Source: Catonia carolina
Taxonomy: Eukaryota > Arthropoda > Insecta > Hemiptera > Achilidae
DNA: 64,000 nt
Assembly: GCA_035578175.1 (NCBI GenBank)
Contig: JAQMRL010000003.1
Coordinates: forward strand, 23,460,419 to 23,524,418
Reading direction: 5' to 3'
Part shown: positions 1 through 10,685 of the stretch, one piece after another
How positions within the stretch are numbered: the stretch's first letter is position 1
Layout: each line of letters starts with the position of its first letter
Notes under the pieces: generated by a model
Seen by the model: only the letters and a program-made list of their open reading frames with translations
Told to the model about the DNA's origin: nothing
Databases searched by the model: none
Program-made: the position numbers and the translations under genes

Positions 1-32
1 AAACAGTCGGACGTAAAACAAAAAAAAACAAT
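1..32 (+). repeat. 3' tail of SINE family B cut by the window edge
   Basis: The window opens inside a SINE tail. The motif cagtcggacgt followed by an A-rich run is the same 3' end seen at 4380-4443 and, inverted, at 20900-20945. The tRNA-like head must lie left of the window. Confidence 0.7.
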
Positions 33-896
33 ACATGTATATGTATAATTCTCTAACCAGGAAACTATTTGTGAATTGGAAACCTATTCCTATTTGTTTC
101 CAAAAAGAAACCCTTACAAAAAACTTACATTTTATTTTGTAGTAGCTTATCTTTATTTCAACATTTCATGGAACATTCTTGCTAATTAACATAATCTATC
201 TAAATTGGGAAAAAATTACCATAGTATTTTAGTTTTTCAATATTATTATAGATACTGAAGTCACGAGATTGCCCTTTGCATATGGATGGGCTGTGAGGAA
301 GGGTAGTGAAAATTTATAGTGTTGCCAACCTCAATAGTGAGACAGTACTCGTACATTTCACTAGTGTGCAGTTTCTACATACATTTTGTACCCTGTGGTT
401 TATTCTGAGAAAATGTCTTCTTCATAAATCTTATAAGAAATAAATGTGACCTACAATATTGTGTATAGCTTAATTACACGACTAGAAATGTTTGATTTAC
501 TGTAATTACGAATGAATCGCCTTCTTTACTATTGCTGTCATCGGCGTTTGCATTATCAGTCTAACTATTATCTACCTAACCGTTTCCTTTTTTTACCAGG
601 TGTCAACAAAACTGTTGAAGAATAGCTTCTTCACGTCTTTAATTTCTTTCTTTATTTTTCAAATTGTGGAAAGAGAAACATCACAGTAGTTAGCCTCTCG
701 CTCATGGCTTTTGTTAAGTAGCAGGAAAAGGCATTTTTGTTTGGCTTCAACTTCACAGCATTTTATTACTCTGCATATTAGATTTTGTTCAGCATTATGA
801 ATAGTCCGACAACTTTTTTGAGAAACTAAAATTTCTGTTTACAGTAACAAACAGTTATATTCGTACAGTTAACCTATAAAAGGTTCCATGTTGTTG
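33..896. other. No gene seen; AT-rich spacer
   Basis: AT-rich DNA with stops in all frames. I see no repeat family shared with the rest of the window and no exon-like block. Confidence 0.5.
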
Positions 897-898
897 TA

Positions 899-1656
899 TG
901 AGGGTTATCCAGAAAATAACCTCTGTTTTGAAATAAAAAGTAAACGAGTGAAGATACAAAACCTTTATTATATACATATTAAAACTACAGTTTTTCTCTA
1001 CTTTTCGACATAGTCGCCAAATAGATTCAAGCACTTGTCGTACCTTGGAACAGTCTTTGAAATACCCTCTGCATAAAAATCTGCCGCCTGTGAATGTAGT
1101 CAACCATTGACGGCGTTTTGAAGCTCTTCAGCATTGGCGAACCGCTGAGATGCAAGCCACCGCTTCATGTTCGGGAACAGGTGAAAGTCACTAGGAGCCA
1201 AGTCCGGGCTATATGGAGGATGATCGAAAACGTCCCATTTAAACGTGGCCAAAAGTTCATTTGTTTTCTCGCCTTCATACAGCTCGAAGAACAAATGAAC
1301 TTTTGGCCAAGTTTAAATGGGACGTTTTCGATCATCCCCCATACAGCCCGGACTTGGCTCCTAGTGACTTTCACCTGTTCCCGAACATGAAGTGGTGGCT
1401 TGCATCTCAGCGGTTCGCCAATGACGAAGAGCTTCAAAACGCCGTCAATGGTTGGCTACATTCACAGGCGGCAGATTTTTATGCAGAGGGTATTTCAAAG
1501 ACTGTTCCAAGGTACGGCAAGTGCTTGAATCTGTTTGGCGACTATGTCGAAAAGTAGAGAAAAACTGTAGTTTTAATATGTATATAATAAAGGTTTTGTA
1601 TCCTCACTCGTTTACTTTATATTTCAAAACTGAGGTTATTTTCTGGATAACCCTTG
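899..1656. mobile_element. Fold-back mariner derivative (family 1), two head-to-head 3' ends
   Basis: The termini are inverted copies (agggttatccagaaaataac at 901 and its complement ending at 1654), flanked by TA on both sides (897-898 and 1657-1658), as for mariner. The element is almost entirely palindromic. Arm 899-1265 on the minus strand and arm 1290-1656 on the plus strand each encode the same C-terminal end of a mariner transposase, including the PYSPDLAPSDFHLF block that carries the third catalytic Asp and the ending DYVEK. A spacer of about 24 bases (1266-1289) separates the arms. The N-terminal DNA-binding half and the first two catalytic residues are absent, so it is non-autonomous. 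A transcript would fold into one long hairpin. Confidence 0.85.
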
Positions 1657-1658
1657 TA

Positions 1659-2194
1659 TGTGCTCTGGGTATAGTATACGTTGTTGTGTTGGTTGTAATA
1701 AAATTAAAGCAGTCATGCATGCGCACTGATGCTTTTCCCCCTTTACTTTGTGAAAAGGCATCAGTATTATTCAATTCCAGTCATTACATTAAAAGCTGCC
1801 AATGATTATTATATTATAAAAATAAAATTCTACTAAAAATTATATTTCTGCACATTAAAAACTTAAATATTACTAATCGGTAGTAAAGTTAGCAATATAG
1901 CTCCTTAAGGCTGGTTCTTATATATTCTTTCGAAATAATGAGACAAAGTTTTAATAATGATTTAGCTTTTCTTCACATTTTCTTAAGAAAAAGCTGTTTT
2001 TGGAGATTCAATTTAAATAAATCAATTTCTTGAAATAATAAATAAAAAATCAATATCTTGAAGATACGCGTATTATAACAAACTACAATATTTTTTGCAA
2101 AATACAAAAATGCATAATGTAAAAAAGAAAAAACATTATCATCAAATTAAAAACTTTTTTCTTAAAATTAAATTTTCTAAATCTTAGACCTTCA
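1659..2194. other. No gene seen; AT-rich spacer
   Basis: No exon-like or repeat-like block recognised, apart from A/T runs. Confidence 0.45.
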
Positions 2195-2478
2195 AAATCA
2201 CACGAATAAACGACTACTCTGGTTGACCAATTTTGATGAAAAGTGTGTGTTAGATCCCCTGGTGGTTCCTAACTTCCAAGTTCAAAGTGTCATCTTCCAA
2301 CACTATTCTGTTCTTGAGATATTTTGTTCACACATGGACCAATCACTAAAACCATATATTTTGGTTTCAGGTGCCAGAAAACATGTATTTCCAGTAAAAA
2401 CTTTATTCCAAAAAAATCTACATGAAAACAGTACTTTCCTTCCCTATATATGTAATAAAGGACAAGAAAAGTAAAAAA
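2195..2478 (+). repeat. 3' fragment of repeat family H
   Basis: It shares with 3500-3784 and 23000-23277 the order of blocks: a gttgaccgattttgatgaa-like block, a ttcttgagatattttgttcaca block, a tggtttcagg block and an ending close to ggacaagaaaagtaaaaa. It is diverged and lacks the 5' part of the family. Confidence 0.65.
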
Positions 2479-2981
2479 AGTTAAGATGGCTCGTGAAAGT
2501 AAACATTTCGTGAAGAAAAACTGTGATAAAAAAATGAATCAGACATCTAGCTATATTATACTGTGTAATGTATTATTGTCCTGATCAAGGTTTTTGCACA
2601 GTTTCTTATAACCAATCCAAGCGAATCCCTGACAAGCTATCATTTTGCATTCTGTGTAGTAGAATAACCTTATCCCAAATTTTTAAATGTCATACATGTA
2701 AAGTATATTTTTTATTTTACGTGACAATAAAAAGTAAAAATTTATTTATTTGTTTAGTATTTTACAACATACTAGTTAATTTGCCAAATTTTGTATTTAA
2801 TTTATGAATTTTGTAAGAGATGAATTTTGGGAACAATTAGCAATACTTTGGCAAGAGGGGCATAAATGAATATTTTGTGGAATCTAAATATAATTATTTG
2901 AAATACAAAACAAAAATCAATATTTTATCCTAAGTGTACAAATTTTCCACTCATTTGTCCCACACATCTACACTTATAAAG

Positions 2982-3784
2982 AAAATCTGGTGTGAAACAC
3001 TCACACAACTTTCTCTTGCCAATGAAAATAATTAACAATAAACCAAACATTAGTAATAAAGAAAAAACTAACCTAATTTTCATCATGAGTGAAAGACGCA
3101 AAATGAAAATCAACCTCAGTTTGGCTTAAAAATTATACTTTTTGATTATACTTTTTTGTTGTAAATGCATAAGGATGAAATCTTTAACCAATCGATTTTT
3201 TACAAGTTTTTGTGAGAAAAAAACAGAAAATCGCTAAACTAAGCGTTACACAAAAAAAAATATTCGAAATAAAAGTTGTAGGATTTTAAATTCTCCATAA
3301 CATTTACTAGACACATTTTTGCGCTAAAATGCATAATAGTCGCAATCTTAAAAAAACAATTTTCTTACAAGAAAACAGCCTCACCAAGAATTTCAGCAGA
3401 CATGACGCCTACCCTATCTTGTAGAGCATAAAAAATTTAGTAAATGAGGCGATTTTTAAAAAAATTGTAGGAGCCATTTTTGAGAAAATCCCAAAAAAGT
3501 GAAAAATGACATGAATAAACTCCTACTTCCGGTTGACCGATTTTAATGAAAATGTTCACGTCGGATCCTCTAGCGGTATCTAACTTAAGTTTCAAGTTTG
3601 TACGATATTCCGTTCTTGAGATATTCTGTTCACACACACACACACACACCAATCACTAAAAACATGTTTTTTGGTTTCAGGGGGTCTGAAAATGTGTAGA
3701 TCTGGTGAAAACTCGATTCTGAAAATCGACATGAAAACGATACTTTCCTTCAAATATATTCATGTAGGTAAGAGAAAGTAAAAA
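2982..3784 (+). repeat. Repeat family H, full-length-like copy
   Basis: A roughly 800-bp interspersed repeat. It begins with aaaatctggtgtgaaacac, which contains a small hairpin (gtgtga/tcacac), then actttctcttgcc, and ends with ggtaagagaaagta, so short inverted blocks lie near both ends. Parallel copies are at 22395-23277 and 58510-59165; 42152-42660 is an inverted relative. There is no coding capacity. The class is unknown. A terminal hairpin could suggest a Helitron-like element, but I see no clear CTRR end. Confidence 0.7.
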
Positions 3785-3848
3785 AACACTTCTTACTTTA
3801 ATGGTTCCTAAATGTTCGTACTAAAAAAACAACAATTAAATTTCTTAC

Positions 3849-3896
3849 CTGTAGAATTAATACAAAGGTAAATAGAGAGAGACCCCTAACAGCCAT
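3849..3896 (-). CDS. Candidate first coding exon encoding a signal peptide
   Basis: ATG at 3896 opens 16 codons (MAVRGLSLFTFVLILQ) that end exactly at a strong donor, CAG|GTAAGA. The residues form a basic start plus hydrophobic core, as in a secretory signal peptide. The start context is favourable (A at -3, G at +4). A TATA-like element lies about 50 bases upstream and there is a short out-of-frame upstream ATG. The exon ends in phase 0, so the rest of the gene would lie toward position 1 or beyond the window. No convincing second exon was found; repeat H now occupies most of the adjacent intron. This is inference from signal, promoter and splice site together. Confidence 0.45.
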
Positions 3897-3940
3897 CGTT
3901 CATTAGAAATAATTGAAATGGAGGCTTATAACAGGGAGTG

Positions 3941-3951
3941 AATATATAAAA
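3941..3951 (-). promoter_or_regulatory. TATA-like box upstream of the signal-peptide exon
   Basis: The minus strand reads TTTTATATATT about 50 bases before the ATG at 3896. That spacing fits a TATA box with a short 5' leader. In DNA this AT-rich such strings arise by chance, so the site counts only together with the exon. Confidence 0.3.
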
Positions 3952-4238
3952 GAACTTCTTCAGTTGTGGTCCTTGAGCTACTTGAATCACATTTCCTCGC
4001 GTGTGTTTGTGCATAATTGAAATTGTTTCTCTTTATTTAACCTTATTATATTCTCATTTGATAAATTTTTGCAATAAAGAACAACAAAAGAGTAAATTCT
4101 AGTATTAAATCATTACATTACATATAAGAATTAATTTTTTATTGAATAGAAACATGTTTCTGAATGTATTTATACCTGACTGATACTTCTTATAATTATT
4201 CTCCTATTATAATAAAAATCTAACTCTTTATTGTTTTT

Positions 4239-4398
4239 GCCGGCCGCATTGGCGCAGTTGGTAACGTGCTCGCCTCTCATCATGCGGTCTTGGGTTCGAA
4301 TCCCATTCAGGCATGGCATTTTTTCATACGTTACAAAATATCATTTCATCCTTCATCGTCTGCATTAGCAGTAATTGCAGAACAGTCGGACGTTAAAC

Positions 4399-4443
<45 letters not shown>
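4239..4443 (+). mobile_element. SINE family B, intact copy with 12-bp target duplication
   Basis: The tRNA-like head has box A (ggcgcagttggtaacgtg) and box B (gggttcgaatccc) and a CAT in the anticodon-loop region (ctcatca), suggesting descent from a Met tRNA. A short body and a run of more than 40 A follow. The identical 12-mer tctttattgttt flanks it at 4225-4236 and 4444-4455, a target-site duplication from LINE-mediated insertion. The long pure A tail suggests a young copy. Confidence 0.9.
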
Positions 4444-4447
<4 letters not shown>

Positions 4448-4455
4448 TATTGTTT

Positions 4456-4794
4456 AATCACTTAATAAAAATTTATGCTTGGTCCCAAATTAATGAATTT
4501 TTAATTGGATGTTAATTAGTTCTTTGTTAAAATAACAATACTAAAAACTGTTATATTAGCTCAGTCAATTGTATGTTAGAATGTCCAAGTCTAAGATCCT
4601 AGAATGGATTCCATCTAGTGTACAGAAGTAACTCAATATGCCATTAAAATATTCTCACAAAATATTAGTTTGTAATGATCCAAGAAATACAACTTTAAAC
4701 TAAAATAATTATTTGATTTAATCTTAAAGTACCATTTACATTAAACTGATGAAGCTATCAGTCAGCCAAATTATTTTTGAAAAAAAAAAATACC
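4456..4794. other. No gene seen
   Basis: AT-rich spacer between a SINE and a LINE-like fragment; nothing recognised. Confidence 0.45.
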
Positions 4795-5060
4795 CAGATT
4801 ACAAACATATTTCCAAAATAGAAAAGACAACAGACTCAATTAGAAAATTAAAAATTCAGTTTTATGGACATATCTACAAAATTTGATAGATGAAAAAATT
4901 ACAAATGACAGAAATGAATTCGCAAAAAAGGTTAAAAAATTTTATGGATTTCAAGGAAAAGCGATGAAAAATTAGAAGAAATGGTTAGAAAAAAAGAAGA
5001 AAGAGTTTAGTGAAAAATATCAGGCGTGAGAAACATTATTTACTCTGGTCCTTAGCAGGG
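4795..5060 (+). pseudogene. Decayed non-LTR retrotransposon 3' fragment
   Basis: Broken translation contains a K-Q-F-Y-G-H-like piece (conceptually KLKIQFYGHIYKI), typical of the region after the reverse transcriptase in arthropod non-LTR elements, followed by a Lys-rich stretch with several stops. A short related piece lies near 24430-24640. Not functional. Confidence 0.4.
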
Positions 5061-5848
5061 CGAAACTATAAAAGAAGAAATTTCAAAAATGTATTTTAAC
5101 TGGCAGAAACTTTTATGTTTTAAATATAAAGTTAGTAAATGCCCATTTCTACCCGTTTTTTTTTGTTTTTACCATTTTTATTTAAATTACATATCCCTAG
5201 TATCTTACAATTTTAATTTCAGGGATAAGTGATTTAAGTTTTGACAAAGCCTATTCAATTTTTTACATTTTATTGTATTGCAAACGACACTTGTTTTGAT
5301 AGTATAAGAATAAATTTTTGATTTAAATTTATTTAAACTATTTTTTAATATGAAGAAATAGAGATTCAAGTCAGGTCTGGCTTATTTTTAACAGTTTTTA
5401 GTTGTCAATTTATTAGTTGCGGGCCTTTTGTTCTATTGTTTTGTGTTGCAAATGCGGACGATCTTCATCGTCCCCAGCAGCAGAATAGACGGTGTATCAT
5501 CCATGCACCACCATAAACAATAAAATGATAATTTTTGGGAAAAATACAATAAATTTTTGAATTTAAATAACCAAGCTGCAGAAATTCACGTACTTTGTAC
5601 AATTTTTGAGAAATATAAAGTATCATTTTTACAAGAGTTTCATTTAAAGTAAAAGAATTTTGTGAGGCGGGTCAAAAAGGTGCTGAGCATCTTGGTTGAA
5701 ATTTGTCAGGTAATGGACTGGAACTGCTTCAGTAATTTGTTTTTAATTGTTCCGGATTATATAAAAACAGGCAATTTTTCTATTTTCTACTTTATCTATT
5801 ATTTTATGAAATAAGTTGAATACAAGCAATTTCTTTACATTTAATTGT
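5061..5848. other. No gene seen; slightly GC-richer patch at 5430-5520
   Basis: Mostly AT-rich. The patch at 5430-5520 (atgcggacgatcttcatcgtcc, with a short gacgatnnnnatcgtc hairpin) stands out from its surroundings, but it matches no other repeat here and has no reading frame. Confidence 0.4.
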
Positions 5849-5993
5849 TTCTAAGTTTATTTAAAGTCACATCAACAGGTTGTTAACGACTATGTTCGGT
5901 TATTACTTTTAATAATTTCCAGATCCTAAGCAGTGAATCAAACCAGGCGCCTCCACATTGTATGATAGTGCACTAACCACTACACTACGAAGG
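5849..5993 (-). mobile_element. SINE family A copy
   Basis: Read on the minus strand: a tRNA-like head (box A gtgtagtggttagtgc, box B ctggtttgattc), then a body ending in cctgttgatgtgactttaaa. Same layout as the better-preserved copy at 31022-31190. Confidence 0.75.
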
Positions 5994-6093
5994 TGATAAA
6001 TTGTTTTTAGTTTGTAAAATGTTATAAATTATTTTTAAGTATTTAGAAAAATTTTCATGTATTTCCATCCGTCATACAAAAACTACAAGAATG

Positions 6094-6195
6094 GAAGGTC
6101 CTGGGTTCAATTCCAAGCTTCGGTGAGGGAAATTATACTCGTTCAAACCCACCGTAATTGATTACCAAGCTGTTGATGCGACTTTAAATAAATAA
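6094..6195 (+). mobile_element. SINE family A copy, 5'-truncated
   Basis: It starts at box B (cctgggttcaattcc) and runs through the family A body to gttgatgcgactttaaataa. It lies in opposite orientation to the copy just upstream (5849-5993), so the pair forms an imperfect inverted repeat about 100 bases apart. Confidence 0.7.
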
Positions 6196-6883
6196 AAAAT
6201 GGAAGCTTTAAATTTCGGTTAAATTTGGAAAAAATAAACTTTATTCAAATGTTACTTATATACAATTTTTTATTATTAATAAATAATAATACATATTATT
6301 ATTATTGCATTATTAATAGCAATAATACTTATTATTTCTTAATGCATTTTATATATCATGAATCTAGTTCAGTAAAACTGTAAATGTCACATTACGATGT
6401 AATTATAAAAACCTGTTGTTTGTAAAGTTGACATTTTGACAGTTAACTGAATTAAAGATTACCTTCATTTCTTCCTGATGTAGTATGATTCATAATTAAC
6501 TGTTTATAGTTTCCATGACGCACTGTCTAGCATATATTTTATGAACATTAAGGTGATGTGTTGTCATCTGTCAGTTTTTAAATTTAAAAAGAAAAAATAC
6601 AAGCGCTATTCATTTTCATTGATTCTTTTACACAAGTCTAGATTACTTAAGTTGAATTGAATTGATATTCTTACAATCATAGCAGTATTGTATTTTCGGT
6701 GAAAATTGAAAAAGTGATAAATTTCTTCAAGTCCAGGGTCAATTTACTTATGCATTTAACAATTCATCTTCTGGAATAATTCAATGAGGTAGGTTGAATC
6801 AATAAGATGAAATTTCATTACAATTTTATATTTTAAATTCATTAAACCAGATTAACTGTGGCCACCTCTGTACCAAAGTTGGA
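6196..6883. other. No gene seen
   Basis: AT-rich, with short attatt runs near 6280-6330; no exon or repeat recognised. Confidence 0.45.
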
Positions 6884-7150
6884 CCCTTGGTGTTGTGGTC
6901 TGCCTAATTGGTTTTTACAACAGGACCCCTGGGTTCAATTCCTGGTCTGATCTGATATTGTTTCATTAGTTACCCTTAAAAATATTAGAGTCTGGACAAA
7001 CATGTATAAGCCACTCTTTTGAGGGTGGTTCATTATAGAGTGATCTGCCAGAGTTGTTGTAGCAAATTTTCTCTCAAAAGCTCTCTAAGAAGATCCTGAT
7101 GTGTCCTGTACTCCCTTTGAGAGTCTCCTGGATGCATTGAATAAAAAAAA
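6884..7150 (+). repeat. tRNA-like SINE, possible separate family D
   Basis: The head reads ccttggtgttgtggtctgcc, then cctgggttcaattcctgg (box-B-like). A body and an A run (aaaaaaaaa near 7142) follow. It is not the head or body of families A, B or C. A second tRNA-like start (gtggctcagtaaataaaagc) begins at about 7152, so two SINEs may be fused. Confidence 0.5.
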
Positions 7151-7324
7151 ATGTGGCTCAGTAAATAAAAGCATTTGATTGGTAAGTTGTAGACCCGAAG
7201 CTGACACATGGCTAGAAAAGTTTTTTACAGTACTGCTTATGTATAAAATTTCACTACCCACCAGGGTTTTTCCTGACACCCTAAAATTAATACACGATAA
7301 AATAAATGAAACAACATTCATCAT

Positions 7325-8269
7325 TTCTGAACAAAATAAGGTTAATTTTATTTAGTGATAAATTTTACATTCTAAACACCTCAATAGTATGAGTAAAAAA
7401 TACATTTAAGATAGCTTAATAAATTAAATACTAAAATAGGAATTTATTGTGAACACTACAATAACTACAAAGTTAGTTAACTAATCACAACAAATAAATA
7501 CAAGTAAACACTTAAATTAACTTAACATACTTCTTATTCTCACAAAATAATAAAATGTAATTATTTTTGTTGATTAATAAACAGATATCATGCTAAAGAG
7601 GGGTTATCAAAATCACAATTTTGATTTTTCATCATTAAAATATGCTTACAAAAAAGTAAACTTCACTGTGAAGGGAATGTACCAACAAAGATTTTTAGTT
7701 GTGTGGAATGCATAAAAATAATATAGTAATCAAAACGTCAAAAATGGATCCTGTACAATCAAATTTTAATAATTTATAAATCCTTTTATCATTGTGTCCT
7801 CGATACCATAAAACCAACATCAAAAATTGTTGCAAAAATTGAATATAGAGACTAGTAAAAAACATAACGGAATGAATTTATTTACTAAATGACAATAAGG
7901 CACTAGCTAGATTAGTTTTTTCTTGAAATTATAACATTATTAAATACTAAATGACCCTTTTACAATAACTTTGATTGATGTACTTAATTTATTTTTAACG
8001 ACCAATTTCACAATGGTTTATATCAATTATGAAATAAGACATGCACCTAAATAAACAATATGTTTATTGACCTGTAATATGACAATCCTTCAGAGAAACT
8101 GAACTTAGCAACATTGTTGCCAAAATAGAAGCACCACTGAAACTTTAATTCAATGACGTGTATAGTTATCTACTTTGCAGTCTTGAAAGTGTCCTCTTTG
8201 AAACTAATTTTTAATACGTTACGTAGAACTCTGTACCTATTTAAGGACAAAGCGAATCTCTATTTCAAT
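7325..8269. other. No gene seen
   Basis: AT-rich, non-repetitive within this window, no long open frames. Confidence 0.45.
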
Positions 8270-8271
8270 TA

Positions 8272-9400
8272 ACAGGTGTTTTATAAAGGACGAAACCAGA
8301 AGATAAGAAGGTAACACACAGGCAAATTTCAGGTCTCCTTACATATCAGTTGGCAACACTGTATTCAAGGTTAACACCATGTAACAATTGAAATGTTGTT
8401 ATTGTGCACCAGTACTACTCTAATATCCATTCATCTGTATTGTGTCAACGGTGTTGTATTACAAAGACAAATGTGTGTTTATTTGTGACACTTATTGTGG
8501 TTATAATTTTTTTGTCATCAGTCTCTTGACTGGTTTGATGCAGTTCTATCTTGCGCAAGTCGTTTCATATCTACATACCTGTAACACCCTACATATTTTG
8601 AGGTAATTTGCTTCAAAAATTCTAACCTTTGCCTCCCCCAACAATTCACTCCCTCAATATTACCCTCCATTATTGATAAACCAATACCTGGATGTCTTAA
8701 GATATGCCTCACTAGCCTATATCCCTTCTTCTGGTAAGATGTGTCCATATACTTCCTATTCATCCACTTGCCTAAGAATCTCTAAATTACTTATTTTGTC
8801 CAACCACCTAATCTTTAACATTTTCCTATAACACCACATTTCAAAAGCTTGTATCCTCTTCCTTTCTACAGCCTCTATCACCCTTGTTTCACTCCTGTAT
8901 AATGCTACATTCGAAACATAGTGTTTTAAGAAATTTTTCCTAATCTGTAAATCTTATAAATATTACGAACGAATATAAGATGAATTTCAATTAACAATTT
9001 CTAATTCTACTGTTACCGAATCAGTCAAAAATCTTGTGTTTGTTGAATACATTTCATGAGACTGAGAGAGTATAAGTTTACACAAGCACAGGTTGACCAT
9101 CAGTAATAACCATAGAAGTTCTGGAGGATAAAAGAACGTTTGACTCACTTTTATAGAAAATCGCTCATGAAGTTATCTTCACAGCTGGGATTTCACTATC
9201 TACTGCTTTCACGGCTACTAAAAAATTATATTTGTATGCTTGCTGCATCGATGTCATATGAACTGCAAGATGTAGACCACAGAAAACATTTTCAGTATTG
9301 TCATTGGTTTAATTTTATTGTCAATGAACATGGTATTGAGGTATTGGATCATCTTTATGGATCTTTCATATATAGCACATATTCTTGAAGAGGTGTGAAA
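8272..9400 (+). pseudogene. DUF4817-type mariner element, decayed, split by a LINE
   Basis: The start after TA (8270-8271) reads acaggtgttttataaagga, matching the terminus of the copy at 25586. The leader and the start of the transposase align with that copy up to about 8504, are interrupted by a LINE fragment (8505-8948), and resume at atcttataaatattacgaac. Further on come the pieces TGRPSV (as taggttgaccatcagt in altered form near 9090) and a degraded histidine/arginine-rich stretch to about 9400. Many stops and frameshifts. The right terminus was not found. Confidence 0.7.
8505..8948 (-). mobile_element. 5'-truncated non-LTR retrotransposon inserted into the mariner
   Basis: Minus-strand translation (8763-8518) gives motifs RHILRHPGIGLSIMEG, GRQRLEFLKQI and YRYVDMKRLAQDR, the C-terminal end of an arthropod non-LTR reverse-transcriptase polyprotein. 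The 3' end is the sequence ccagtcaagagactgatgac followed by A. Family member at 37276-37735 has the same end. The host mariner is interrupted cleanly, so this insertion is the younger event. Confidence 0.8.
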
Positions 9401-9756
9401 TGGGGGTTTCATATAAATACAGTAAAGACTGAATATCTTAATGTGGGTGAAATTCGAGAAAATCTCTAATTAGAGAATGGTGAGTTATGTTACTGTCACT
9501 ATTACAAATAATACTTTAGGTAATTTTTTCATCTGAGGGAACAAGTTAGCAGGATTAACAAGGTAGATCTGCTTTTCAGACTAAATGCTATGTTCTGCTC
9601 CGGTAAAATTCAGATGAGAACGAAGAAGTTAGTTACTACAACTGTATTGTAGCTCATAAAATACAATAACTTTACAATACAACAAAGTAAAATATTTTCA
9701 CTCTTTTTAACACATTTTATCAAATATTGTAACGTACAAAAACATAGAAATATATA
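9401..9756. other. No gene seen
   Basis: Spacer between two mariner relatives. It may hold the eroded right end of the 8272 element. Confidence 0.4.
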
Positions 9757-10683
9757 CAAGGTGTGGCTATTAAATAACAAGACTGACGTAAAAAAAAATT
9801 GTTTTTATTTTATACATAATCACTTATTGTCACCTTCAATATACACTCCTTCTCTATCCCTACAACGCTCCATGCAAATTTTCCATTGTTGGAAACAGTG
9901 CTGGAAGTCATCTTCTGTCAGCTCGTTCAGGACACGTGCCGCTTTCTCTTTAACAGCTTCCACAGACTCAAATCTTGTCTCTTTTAATGCAGATTTCACC
10001 TTAGGGAAGAGGTAGAAGATAATAACATGTGATGAAACGTGGTTGTTTTTACTTACGATCCGGAAACAAAGCGCTAATCCTTGCACTGGAAGAGTCGAAC
10101 TTCACTGAGAGCTAAAAAAGCTCGAATGAGCAAGTCAAAATTTAAAGCAATGATGATTGTTTTTTTTTGGTATCCATGGGATTGTGTACCTTCACTGGGT
10201 TCCTGAAGGTTAAACAATTAATCAATATTACTACCTTGAGGTACTTTCTAAACTACGTCAAAGAGTACGGAAAAAAAACCCGAAATGCGGAAGGACAAAT
10301 CATGGGTTCTCCACCAAGACAATGCGACAGCTTATTCCGCGTTATCTGTCAAGGTTCCTAGCCAAGTACAGCATCTCAGTGTTAGAACATCCACCTTATT
10401 CACCAGATCTTGCACCATGTGACTTCTACCTGTTCCCTAAGGTGAAATCTGCATTAAAAGGGCAAGATTTAAGTTTGTGGAAGTTGTAAAAAAGAAAGCG
10501 GCATGTGTCCTGAAAGAGCTGACAGAAGATGACTTCCAGCACTGTTTCCATTAATGGAAAATTTGCATGGAGCATTGTAGGGCTAGAGAAGGAGTGTATA
10601 TTGAAGGTGACAATAAGTGATTATTTGTATAAAATAAAAATAAAATTTTTAAGTCAGTCTCGTTATTTAATAGCCACACCTTG
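9757..10683. mobile_element. Fold-back mariner derivative (family 2)
   Basis: Termini caaggtgtggctattaaata (9757) and its complement (ending 10683) are flanked by TA (9755-9756, 10684-10685). The right two-thirds on the plus strand is the 3' half of a mariner transposase, frameshifted: pieces such as KKARMSKSKFKAMM, VPEGQT-like, LHQDNATA and PYSPDLAPCDFYLFPKVK. The left arm repeats the C-terminal part in reverse (minus strand 10020-9820, ending in FQHCFQQWKICMERC and EGDNK). Like the family 1 element at 899 it is head-to-head with both outer ends being mariner 3' ends, but the two transposases clearly differ. Non-autonomous. Confidence 0.8.
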
Positions 10684-10685
10684 TA

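Noticed and set aside
1118..1437. Several overlapping 90-codon frames on both strands
   Set aside because: They are other-frame readings across the fold-back mariner and arise from its symmetry.
2928..2968. Cys-containing peptide CRCVGQMSGKFVHLG on the minus strand as second exon of the signal-peptide gene
   Set aside because: The acceptor is weak, the peptide is only 15 residues before a stop and its upstream boundary coincides with the edge of repeat H; the joined product would be about 31 residues.
7085..7324. 79-codon open frame on the minus strand
   Set aside because: It overlaps two tRNA-like SINE pieces and shows no protein-like pattern or splice context.
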